A stretch of 7,352 nt of DNA from Candidatus Peribacteraceae bacterium (GTDB taxonomy: Bacteria; Patescibacteriota; Gracilibacteria; Peribacterales; Peribacteraceae). Both the position numbers and the translations under genes were made by a program. Positions 1 to 5,568 of this stretch are shown here, one piece after another (the stretch's first letter is position 1; each line of letters opens with the position of its first letter). Below the pieces are notes generated by a model, which was given only the letters and a program-made list of their open reading frames with translations, made no database searches and was not told the origin of the DNA. The stretch is taken from the NCBI GenBank assembly GCA_018062585.1, contig JAGORY010000054.1, positions 1-7,352 of the forward strand, read 5' to 3'.

Positions 1-239
1 AGCACGGCATCGACTGCGGCACCGGCGTTCACCATGAGCATGATGGACCGGGGAGCGGGCAGCGCTGAGATCATGCCCTCGAGCGTGTGGCAGGCGACGA
101 ACGATCCTTCCTTGCCGTACTCGCGCATGAAGGCGTCGGTTTTTTCGGTCGTGCGGTTATACACAGCGACGGTCGCGCCGTTCCTCGCCGCATTGCGCGC
201 AAGGTTGGCTCCCATGACGCCGAGGCCGATGACACCGAT
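1..239 (-). CDS. gnd: 6-phosphogluconate dehydrogenase, N-terminal part (runs off left edge)
   Basis: This is the NADP-binding N-terminal part of 6-phosphogluconate dehydrogenase, which oxidatively decarboxylates 6-phosphogluconate to ribulose 5-phosphate in the pentose phosphate pathway. Reading the minus strand from 239 gives a Rossmann fingerprint (IGVIGLGVMGAN), the family NADP-site triplet (YNRT, about residue 30) and an LMV-x-AG-x-x-VD segment near residue 70-78. About 80 residues are visible; the rest lies beyond base 1. It follows the transaldolase gene on the same strand, so the two probably once formed an operon. The start is odd: the codons before the ATC at 237-239 are TCC, ACC, ATA and CCT, then a TAA at 252-254. 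No in-frame ATG, GTG or TTG precedes the Rossmann motif, because the heptamer array of the 243-724 cassette begins exactly there. The first in-frame ATG lies inside the glycine motif. Translation may use a non-AUG codon, or the gene may be damaged. The family call is firm; the 5' end is not. Confidence 0.88.
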   Translation of the reverse strand, partial: MGVIGLGVMGANLARNAARNGATVAVYNRTTEKTDAFMREYGKEGSFVACHTLEGMISALPAPRSIMLMVNAGAAVDAV

Positions 240-242
240 GGA

Positions 243-270
243 GGTTATAGGTTAGAGGGGATAGGTTATA
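243..270 (+). repeat. Left heptamer array, four units
   Basis: Four consecutive 7-base units begin at 243, 250, 257 and 264. The first and last are GGTTATA, the second is GGTTAGA and the third is GGGGATA. The array directly abuts the coding sequence of 6-phosphogluconate dehydrogenase. It is the inverted counterpart of the six-unit array at 683-724. Confidence 0.85.
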
Positions 271-292
271 GAAAAAGTGTACACGAAGATCA

Positions 293-646
293 TTATCGTA
301 ATGTTTTTGTCATGACAGAGAGCATTTTCAGTACTTCAAGTAGAAGGGTATCAATTTGATTCAGTTCTGCAATGTCTCCGTATTGTAATCTTCGGCAAAT
401 CTCTAATTGAGTTTCAAGCTCTGCTGCTGATCCGAGAGCAATCAGAAGAAAATGACGGTAGTCTTTTTCTGTCCCCCTTTTTCTGCCCTCGGAAATATTG
501 CAAGGAATTGAAACAGCACTTCTGCGCATTTGCGAAACGAGACCAAAGAGTTCTTCTTTCGGAAAAGATTTTGTGAATGAGTAAATCATTGTGACAACAT
601 CCATGCCTTTTTGCCAGACGATCAGTTGTTTATGGTCAGAAACCAT
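293..646 (-). CDS. Four-helix-bundle protein (23S rRNA intervening-sequence / Avd-like family)
   Basis: The protein has 117 residues, a normal length for the small four-helix-bundle family found inside 23S rRNA intervening sequences and related to the Avd accessory proteins of diversity-generating retroelements. The family signature is clear: W11 in the first helix, FPKEE at 28-32, FGLVSQMRRSAVSIP at 34-48, then NISEGRKRG at 50-58, and an IALGSAAELETQLE helix at 69-82. Family members are basic, oligomeric and suspected nucleic-acid binders; no enzyme activity is established. The ATG at 644-646 is the natural start; no good ribosome binding site precedes it. The frame ends in tandem stops (TAA then TGA). 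It is the only gene in the heptamer-bounded cassette and shares the minus strand with its neighbours. No reverse transcriptase, template repeat or rRNA is nearby, so neither a retroelement nor an rRNA insertion role is supported here. Confidence 0.92.
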   Translation of the reverse strand: MVSDHKQLIVWQKGMDVVTMIYSFTKSFPKEELFGLVSQMRRSAVSIPCNISEGRKRGTEKDYRHFLLIALGSAAELETQLEICRRLQYGDIAELNQIDTLLLEVLKMLSVMTKTLR

Positions 647-682
647 AGCGATCTTTTATTGGAATGAAGCTCATAATAATTT

Positions 683-724
683 TATCTCCTACCCCCTATA
701 ACCTATCACCTATCCCCTATAACC
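683..724 (-). repeat. Right heptamer array, six units
   Basis: Read on the minus strand from 724 to 683 there are six consecutive 7-base units of the form GG-N-N-(A/G)-T-A. The first and fourth are GGTTATA, the second is GGGGATA and the third GGTGATA; the last two are more degenerate. It is the inverted partner of the array at 243-270. The TGA stop of the transaldolase gene (706-708) lies within it. Confidence 0.85.
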
Positions 725-1353
725 TTTTCCCAGTCTTCCTGGAACTTCTTGAGTCCACTGTCCGTGAGTCCGTGGTGCGGGAGTTTCTTGAAGACGTCGT
801 AGGGGATGGTCGCGATGTGGGCGCCGAGCATCGCGGCATCGATGATGTGGCGCGGGTGACGCGTCGAAGCCACGAGTACTTCGGTCTCGAAATCGTACTT
901 TTCCCAGACCGCCATGATTTCGGCGATGAGCGTCATGCCGTCTTCACCCATGTCATCGAGTCTGCCGATGAACGGACTGATGATCGTGGCGCCGGCTTTG
1001 GCTGCGAGCATCGCCTGCGCTACCGAGAACACGAGCGTCACGTTGGTCTTGATTCCTTTCGACTTGAAGAAGACCAGCGCCTTCAGGCCCTCGGTTGTCA
1101 TCGGAACTTTCACGACGACGTTCTTGTGCCACGACGCATACTCCTGACCCTGCTTCTTCATACCTTCGGCGTCCGTGGCCGTCACTTGCGCGCTGACGCA
1201 CGGTACGTGGCGGCACATCTCTAAGATCGTTGCTTTGAAGTCCTTGCCTTCCTTCATGACGAGCGATGGATTCGTCGTGACGCCGTCCAATGTTCCCCAT
1301 GCCGCGATTTCGGCGACCTGGGCGGTATTGGCGGTATCGAGGAAAAGTTTCAT
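706..1353 (-). CDS. tal: Transaldolase, short (TalC/FSA-like) subfamily
   Basis: This is a cytosolic class I aldolase of the pentose phosphate pathway that transfers a dihydroxyacetone unit between sugar phosphates. At 215 residues it belongs to the short single-barrel group typified by Bacillus subtilis transaldolase and E. coli FSA. Visible motifs are FLDTAN at 4-9, GVTTNPS at 24-30, the Schiff-base lysine K82 in VVVKVPMT, TNVTLVFS at 103-110, SPFIGRLDD at 126-134 and the phosphate-binding ASTRHP at 162-167. Position 56 (SAQV) is Gln where transaldolases of this group usually have Glu, while F128 is transaldolase-like. This is a mixed Tal/FSA signature, so some fructose-6-phosphate aldolase activity is possible. 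The normal family end is near DWEK (207-210); the final VIGDR and stop come from the heptamer array. The start at 1353 fits the family N-terminus. No Shine-Dalgarno is present. Confidence 0.95.
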   Translation of the reverse strand: MKLFLDTANTAQVAEIAAWGTLDGVTTNPSLVMKEGKDFKATILEMCRHVPCVSAQVTATDAEGMKKQGQEYASWHKNVVVKVPMTTEGLKALVFFKSKGIKTNVTLVFSVAQAMLAAKAGATIISPFIGRLDDMGEDGMTLIAEIMAVWEKYDFETEVLVASTRHPRHIIDAAMLGAHIATIPYDVFKKLPHHGLTDSGLKKFQEDWEKVIGDR

Positions 1354-1376
1354 GGTGGAGGAGGGGAACGGAGCCC

Positions 1377-1404
1377 AGTATACTGCCGTTTGCTTTTCTG
1401 TGCA
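1377..1404 (-). promoter_or_regulatory. Candidate sigma-70 promoter for transaldolase
   Basis: On the minus strand TGCACA (1399-1404) is followed after 16 bases by TATACT (1377-1382). This places transcription start near 1370, with a leader of roughly 17 bases and no Shine-Dalgarno. The -10 box lies in the perfect palindrome AGTATACT (1377-1384), which also offers TATACT on the plus strand, so the same element might serve the divergent cluster starting at 1433. The plus-strand -35 is poor. This is motif reading only. Confidence 0.38.
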
Positions 1405-1432
1405 CCGCAGTTCGGTGTCTCATCTGCAGTTC

Positions 1433-2689
1433 ATGAAACTTTCCCAGAACGCACTCGTCGGCGTGGTCACGGTTTCCGTCGCGGCAGTGACTGTTCTTTC
1501 TATGGTTGCGCTGCAGTCTGTCATCCCAGAAAAAAAAAGCGGACTCACACCGCGATTCAACGAAGATGGAACAGTCTACTCAACATCGCGGTCATCGACC
1601 GTCGATATGTATGCATCGGTCGCGTCTAGCGTGAAGGCTGGCTGCCCTGAAGATGACCAGCCGTGCCTAGAGAAAGCCATTCTCGACATGACGGATTCGA
1701 GTGGTCCAGAAATTTCTATTCGGACTCTCACGCTACTCGTCAATGAAGGAGTCATGCACGGACGAGGCGATTACCACGATTACGTCCATCGCATCGGCAG
1801 GCTCACCGCAAAGAAGGAGGGTCTGAATCCGGACGGATTTTTTCGGTGTCCGGTGGACTACAACTACGGCTGTCAGCACGGATTCTTTGAGCAGGCGTTA
1901 GTCGAAGAACCGGACGCGGTGAAGGCTGCCGAGATCGTCTGCGACACAACGCGCATGGCTGACAAGCCACTCAAGTTTCTCTTTTACTGTTACCACGGCG
2001 TCGGTCATGGCGTCATGATGGCCAAGGCCTACGATCTCGACGCGTCTCTCGAGGTCTGCGACGGATTTGCGGACACCTCGCAGCAGGGAGGTTGTCAGCA
2101 GGGTGTCTTCATGGAGAGTGTCGTCGGGCACATGAACGGTACCGCTCGCCAAGACGATGTATTTTCAGAGGAGGATCGCATCGCTCCGTGCAATCGGCTT
2201 GAGGCCAGATTCCAATATCAGTGTTACATCAATCTCGGTGGTTACCTCGCAGCATCCGGAGGCAAAGGACCTGGGGCCGTCGAAAGAGCTACCGAGCCAT
2301 GTCTGAAGGCTGACCCGGCAAACATCCGCCCCTGTATCGTCAGCGTCGGACTCACCTCTACCAATCCTGGTTGGCAGCAGGCGCTGACGCCCAATTTCAC
2401 GGATGATCCGATCAACAACGCCGCGCAAATCTGCGACCATTTCCCCGAGGGGTACAAAGATGAATGCGTGGATGCTGGTATCCAGAATCTGGCGCAATTT
2501 CATCGCGATGACACGACACTGATGGTACAGTTTTGCTTGGCGGTCGATGAAGAATTTCGCTCGATGTGTTTTACGCGAATCGGATCCATCGTCAGAGATG
2601 AAGTACCCGCCGGAACGCCTGCCGAGCACATCTGCGCCGGCATCCCCGAAGAGTATCGTTCGCTCTGCATTCAGGGCGCCAAATCCTGA
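1433..2689 (+). CDS. Membrane-anchored Cys/His-rich repeat protein, copy A (unknown family)
   Basis: I do not recognise this family. The protein has 418 residues, with one hydrophobic segment at 8-27 that should anchor it with the bulk outside the membrane, and it is paralogous to the next gene. A His/Cys block comes first: MHG at 108-110, H115-x3-H119 then IGR, C139, CQHGFF at 147-152, C170, and C-x-H-G-x-G-H-G at 186-193. Six cysteine pairs follow at 209/221, 253/264, 290/301, 334/345, 368/379 and 401/412, nearly all C-x10-C, each in a similar stretch of about 33-44 residues. QGVFMES (223-229) and PCN (252-254) have counterparts in copy B. An extra pair, C71/C78, is unique to this copy. The paired cysteines suggest disulfides; the His motifs could bind a metal or haem, which is inference. 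The ATG at 1433 is preferred because it precedes the anchor and clears the divergent transaldolase; an upstream in-frame start at 1175 would overlap that gene. It heads the five-gene cluster. Confidence 0.85.
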   Translation: MKLSQNALVGVVTVSVAAVTVLSMVALQSVIPEKKSGLTPRFNEDGTVYSTSRSSTVDMYASVASSVKAGCPEDDQPCLEKAILDMTDSSGPEISIRTLTLLVNEGVMHGRGDYHDYVHRIGRLTAKKEGLNPDGFFRCPVDYNYGCQHGFFEQALVEEPDAVKAAEIVCDTTRMADKPLKFLFYCYHGVGHGVMMAKAYDLDASLEVCDGFADTSQQGGCQQGVFMESVVGHMNGTARQDDVFSEEDRIAPCNRLEARFQYQCYINLGGYLAASGGKGPGAVERATEPCLKADPANIRPCIVSVGLTSTNPGWQQALTPNFTDDPINNAAQICDHFPEGYKDECVDAGIQNLAQFHRDDTTLMVQFCLAVDEEFRSMCFTRIGSIVRDEVPAGTPAEHICAGIPEEYRSLCIQGAKS

Positions 2690-2691
2690 TC

Positions 2692-3834
2692 ATGAAACAC
2701 TCATCGCTCATCACCGTCATCTCCTTCGTCCTCGTACCGATCGTTACGGCATCGCTCGTCGTGGGGTATGTCATGTATCTTCGTCATCAGGACAGGAGCG
2801 GACTCCTCAATCAATTCAACGAGACCATCGCTCCGCATGCCGACGCGATTATGACCGACGATGCTGTTCTTGAAAATTACGTGCAGACCTACGGCCCAGC
2901 TCCTACGATGCGTGTTCTCATCGCCGCAGCCAATAAAGCTGGCATCGACTGTCACGACCGTGCGCATCGGTTTGGCCGTGTGAGTTACGAGGAATTCGGC
3001 GATGAAGTCCTCAAACTCAATCTTCCGGAATGTCACTCTGGTTTCTATCACGGTGCTATCGAAGAGTATTTCAAAGTGAACGGAACGGATCATCTCTCCG
3101 AGAAGCTTTCGTTCATTTGTCCCGACAACTTGAATACATTTTTTATGCATCAATGTCGGCACGGACTAGGGCACGGTCTGATGGCATGGTCGTCGTATGA
3201 TCTTCCGGCGACGCTCGACTACTGCGAGCTTATCGAGGATCCGAGTGGCAAAGCGTCGTGTCGCACCGGAGCATTCATGGAAAATATCGTGGGCTCCCTC
3301 ACCGAGAGCCCTGAAGCCAGAGCGCGCGGTCATTTCACGAAGTATCTTTCCGATGATCCGCAGTTTCCCTGCAACGTGGTGAAGGATGCATACAAAGGCG
3401 AGTGCTATTTTCTGCAGACCGACCGGATGTGGACTCTCTCCACGACGCCGAATAAGTTTCAGGGTGTCGTTGACGAATGTCTCAAGCCCGCGGAACACCT
3501 TCAGCACTACTGTTTTCTGAGCATGGGACGGACGGTCGGCGGTATCAATCGCGGACGACCAGAACAGGCGATTCGGGACTGTCAGCTCATTCCTGATCAG
3601 GCTCATCGCATCGACTGCATCGTCTCTGTTGCCAAGGATTACCTCTGGGACCCGAGCGGTCAGGAAGGAGGCCTTCGGTTTTGCAGTCTTGTGCCTGCGG
3701 AAGATGGGCAGATCCCGTGTTACCAAGGTCTGACAGAACACGCGAGAGCGGTGCTAAATACCGAACAGCTCAGTTCCTTCTGTACAAGAATACCCCCAGA
3801 GCTGCAGAATGAGTGCCTTACCCCCGCCACCTGA
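2692..3834 (+). CDS. Membrane-anchored Cys/His-rich repeat protein, copy B (unknown family)
   Basis: This 380-residue paralogue of the preceding gene starts two bases after its stop. An N-terminal anchor spans about 6-29 and the rest should be extracytoplasmic. Conserved with copy A are H88-x3-H92 followed by FGR (here preceded by C87, which is Tyr in copy A), CHSGFYHG at 114-121, C143, C-x-H-G-x-G-H-G at 155-162, GAFMEN at 193-198 and PCN at 226-228. Six cysteine pairs follow at 178/190, 227/238, 263/274, 297/309, 331/343 and 364/375. The two proteins are diverged except around these residues, so the His and Cys positions are probably functional. Spacing or overlap with both neighbours points to co-translation; no Shine-Dalgarno is seen. 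No known domain is recognised. A secreted metal- or haem-binding, disulfide-stabilised helical repeat protein is the working guess. Confidence 0.86.
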   Translation: MKHSSLITVISFVLVPIVTASLVVGYVMYLRHQDRSGLLNQFNETIAPHADAIMTDDAVLENYVQTYGPAPTMRVLIAAANKAGIDCHDRAHRFGRVSYEEFGDEVLKLNLPECHSGFYHGAIEEYFKVNGTDHLSEKLSFICPDNLNTFFMHQCRHGLGHGLMAWSSYDLPATLDYCELIEDPSGKASCRTGAFMENIVGSLTESPEARARGHFTKYLSDDPQFPCNVVKDAYKGECYFLQTDRMWTLSTTPNKFQGVVDECLKPAEHLQHYCFLSMGRTVGGINRGRPEQAIRDCQLIPDQAHRIDCIVSVAKDYLWDPSGQEGGLRFCSLVPAEDGQIPCYQGLTEHARAVLNTEQLSSFCTRIPPELQNECLTPAT

Positions 3835-4199
3835 TGCGCATCGTCGCCCCCCTCATCGTCTTTGCTCTCGTCGTCTTCACTGCTTGCTCGGCTCCCGTCG
3901 CTCCGACTGATTCGTCCGATACCTCGGGCTCGGTGACGATCCGCATGCCAGCGAGTGGATTTGATCCTGAAACACTCACGGTGAAGACAGGTACCAAAGT
4001 CTGTTTCGTGAACGAAGACCCAGAGGCAAGGTGGCCGGCGTCCAACATCCACCCGACGCATGAGATCTATTCAGAATTCGATCCAGCAACCCCCGTCCCT
4101 TCCGGCGAAACGTGGTGCTTCACGTTTGATAAGCCGGGCATCTGGCAATTCCACGATCATCTGTATCCGGAATTCACCGGCAGGATCACGGTCGAGTAA
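3834..4199 (+). CDS. Cupredoxin-like lipoprotein
   Basis: This small exported copper-type protein has 121 residues if it starts at the ATG at 3834, which overlaps the previous stop as TGATG. That start gives a compact lipoprotein signal peptide ending VFTAC (C18); an in-frame ATG at 3813 would only add residues ahead of it. The mature part is a single beta-sandwich of about 90 residues: GFDPETLTVKTGTKVCFVN at 42-60, HPTHEIY at 73-79, a GETWCFTFDKPG strand and turn at 91-102, and FHDHLYP at 106-112. This resembles small cupredoxins that carry HPTH and FHDH motifs. Candidate copper ligands are H73, H76, H107 and H109. The classic C-x-n-H-x-n-M ligand loop of plastocyanin is not evident. C57 and C95 lie in predicted neighbouring strands and might form a disulfide. 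Electron transfer or copper handling at the membrane surface is inferred from the fold. Confidence 0.85.
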   Translation: MRIVAPLIVFALVVFTACSAPVAPTDSSDTSGSVTIRMPASGFDPETLTVKTGTKVCFVNEDPEARWPASNIHPTHEIYSEFDPATPVPSGETWCFTFDKPGIWQFHDHLYPEFTGRITVE

Positions 4200-4218
4200 G
4201 GTGCTATGATCCTGTACC

Positions 4219-4644
4219 GTGACGCCTCGAACATGGTTGCGTGACGGCTGGTTCTTGTTCTCGACGCTGATGGCAGCGATTATTTTTATGTGCTTCGCGG
4301 TGCCGCCGCTCTTCGGATTCCAGAACTTCGTTCAGTGGGGCGCGATGTACGACGACCGCTGGTGTACCGTGATCCAGTACGAGAAGAGCCCGCATGAAAC
4401 ACCCGATGCCCGCTTCGAGACGATCGTCATCGCTTCAGATGTGCCGAGGGTGTACAGCGCTCCGACTCAGAATCGCAAGACGTGCCTTGCGCTTGCCCGC
4501 ATGCACTGTGGACGGACGACGAAACAGGGTTGGATCACGACGTGGGTGGAGCCGTCATTTCAGGGGCAGGTGTACATGGGTCAATCCAATGTCTGTGACA
4601 TGAATGTTTCTTCACTCGATCACTGGTTCGACGATGGACAATAA
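4219..4644 (+). CDS. Single-TM protein with four extracytoplasmic cysteines (hypothetical)
   Basis: No family is recognised. The 141-residue protein has one hydrophobic stretch at about 11-34, after a short basic N-terminus, and a C-terminal domain of about 100 residues with C49, C89, C97 and C126, enough for two disulfides. C25 lies inside the membrane segment. The start is taken as the GTG at 4219, the only start between the in-frame TGA at 4207-4209 and the membrane segment apart from a TTG at 4237. The gap from the cupredoxin gene is 19 bases, and the next gene begins inside this one with an 11-base overlap, so it belongs to the cluster. An out-of-frame ATG at 4206 with an AAGG upstream opens only 12 codons. 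It probably works with its neighbours at the membrane surface, but the sequence alone does not show how. Confidence 0.75.
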   Translation: MTPRTWLRDGWFLFSTLMAAIIFMCFAVPPLFGFQNFVQWGAMYDDRWCTVIQYEKSPHETPDARFETIVIASDVPRVYSAPTQNRKTCLALARMHCGRTTKQGWITTWVEPSFQGQVYMGQSNVCDMNVSSLDHWFDDGQ

Positions 4645-5494
4645 ACCTCTCACACCAGAGGCCGTCTCGCGGTATTACCCGCAGTTCTTCCTCGGATTCT
4701 TCTTCGTCGCGGCTGCGTACCTCAAGGCCACCGAAGGTCTCTTCGGCAGGCATACGGGGACACTCGCCTGGATCCTCGAAAACTGGAAGAACAACGGATT
4801 CATGCCGCCGTGGTATGACGGATTCACTGACGCGTTTCTCATTCCCAACGCAACCGCCATCGCTATCACCGTCATCATTCTGCAAGGGGCAAGCGGCGTG
4901 CTTCTCATCGCGGGTAAGCACGAAAGGCTTGCTGGTGCGCTTCTATTCTTCGTGCAACTGAACATCTATCTTGCGACGTACGATCAGCTCGAACTCCGGG
5001 TTTTCAATTCGCAGGCAATGCTCATCGCGCTCTTCTTTTTCGCGCGGCCCCACATGCACGGCAGCGTCTGGAGGCTTTTCACCTCCGCACTCGTACTCAT
5101 CGGACTCGTGCATCTCTACGGACGATACGCGCTTTTCGGCGATCCGTGGACGACGGCATATTTCTGGCAGCGTCCGCATTTCTCGGCGTATGTCATGAGT
5201 GCGTGGCCAGGGCTGAAATATTTTTCGTTGTGGTTCACTTCCGGGAAGCTTGGGCCTCTACTCTGGGCGTCGGCGTGGTGGATGAAGCTCGTTCTCATGC
5301 TCGGCATGCTGACGCGATATCGACTGCAGGCAGGGATCGGATGGTTCGTCTTCGTGACCGTGATCACGATGGTGTGGCTCAACGCATTCTCGTGTGAAGG
5401 CGTATTTTGGGTGCTCACGATGTACCTGTGGGTGGAACATGAGCGATATCTGCAAAAATCCGGATTGTCTTCCACGCGCTCACTTTTCTTATGA
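4634..5494 (+). CDS. DoxX-like polytopic membrane protein
   Basis: This is a 286-residue integral membrane protein with hydrophobic helices at about 16-34, 74-93, 98-116, 126-137, 148-168, 214-227, 233-251 and 254-268. The first half has the DoxX/DoxD layout: an LGFFFVAAAYLKATEG-like first helix, an extracytoplasmic loop with W and P, and a helix with GVLLIAGKHERLAGALL (88-104) followed by further short helices. The second half looks like a second, weaker four-helix unit ending in a conserved-looking SCEG (253-256). Members of this group include subunits tied to quinone or thiol oxidation, but many are uncharacterised, so no reaction is assigned. The start at 4634 lies within the preceding gene (11-base overlap), implying translational coupling; an ATG at 4604 would add a poor, more deeply overlapping N-terminus. 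It ends the clear part of the cluster. Alternatives are an MauE- or HTTM-type membrane protein. Confidence 0.7.
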   Translation: MDNKPLTPEAVSRYYPQFFLGFFFVAAAYLKATEGLFGRHTGTLAWILENWKNNGFMPPWYDGFTDAFLIPNATAIAITVIILQGASGVLLIAGKHERLAGALLFFVQLNIYLATYDQLELRVFNSQAMLIALFFFARPHMHGSVWRLFTSALVLIGLVHLYGRYALFGDPWTTAYFWQRPHFSAYVMSAWPGLKYFSLWFTSGKLGPLLWASAWWMKLVLMLGMLTRYRLQAGIGWFVFVTVITMVWLNAFSCEGVFWVLTMYLWVEHERYLQKSGLSSTRSLFL

Positions 5495-5568
5495 TCTCCG
5501 CGATTGCCGCCAGCTGGACGTTCATCGTCGGTAGGTCATTCTGTCATGCAGGATCGTCATTGCGGTAG
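5439..5568 (+). pseudogene. Possible frameshifted small membrane ORF at the cluster's end
   Basis: An ATG at 5439 opens a frame that begins MSDICK. A one-base skip in the five-A run at 5454-5458 switches it into a frame reading IRIVFHALTFLMISAIAAS, then WTFIVG, to a TAG at 5566-5568. The second frame is strongly hydrophobic and looks like the N-terminal helix of a membrane protein. Without the frameshift, an ATG at 5491 overlaps the DoxX-like stop as ATGA and gives 25 residues. It may be a remnant of a sixth cluster gene, a sequencing error in a homopolymer, or chance. Its tail overlaps the convergent gene at 5557. Confidence 0.2.

Larger units (their letters stand above)
243..724. mobile_element. 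MITE-like cassette: four-helix-bundle gene between inverted heptamer arrays
   Basis: A unit of 482 bp lies between two genes of one pathway. Its ends are inverted arrays of a degenerate 7-mer, four units on the left (243-270) and six on the right (683-724). The outermost 29 bases of the two ends match at 25 positions in inverted orientation. The only gene inside is the four-helix-bundle gene. No transposase, integrase or obvious target-site duplication is visible. The right array supplies the end of the transaldolase reading frame and the left array occupies the expected dehydrogenase start, so the cassette appears inserted rather than ancestral. Mobility is inferred from this arrangement; the repeats themselves are read directly. 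Confidence 0.6.

Noticed and set aside
293..646. Diversity-generating retroelement or rRNA intervening sequence around the four-helix-bundle gene
   Set aside because: No reverse transcriptase, template/variable repeats or rRNA sequence is present in the window.
243..724. CRISPR-like or telomere-like array
   Set aside because: The repeats are 7-base, contiguous and without spacers, occur in inverted orientation, and end within coding sequence rather than at a replicon end.
664..1224. Long plus-strand open frame opposite the transaldolase
   Set aside because: The minus-strand frame has every transaldolase motif; the plus-strand translation is a low-complexity antisense shadow rich in Arg, His and Asp.
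1175..1432. Upstream extension of the first Cys/His-rich gene
   Set aside because: It would overlap the divergent transaldolase and its promoter and bury the membrane anchor inside the protein; the ATG at 1433 fits a normal anchored protein.
4206..4244. Mini-ORF with an AAGG upstream, MILYRDASNMVA
   Set aside because: Twelve codons in a different frame from the 4219 gene with no recognisable leader-peptide features; chance is the simpler reading.
5495..5556. Bidirectional terminator between the convergent genes
   Set aside because: Only a short CCAGCTGG palindrome with no loop and no T tract is present, so no intrinsic terminator can be supported.
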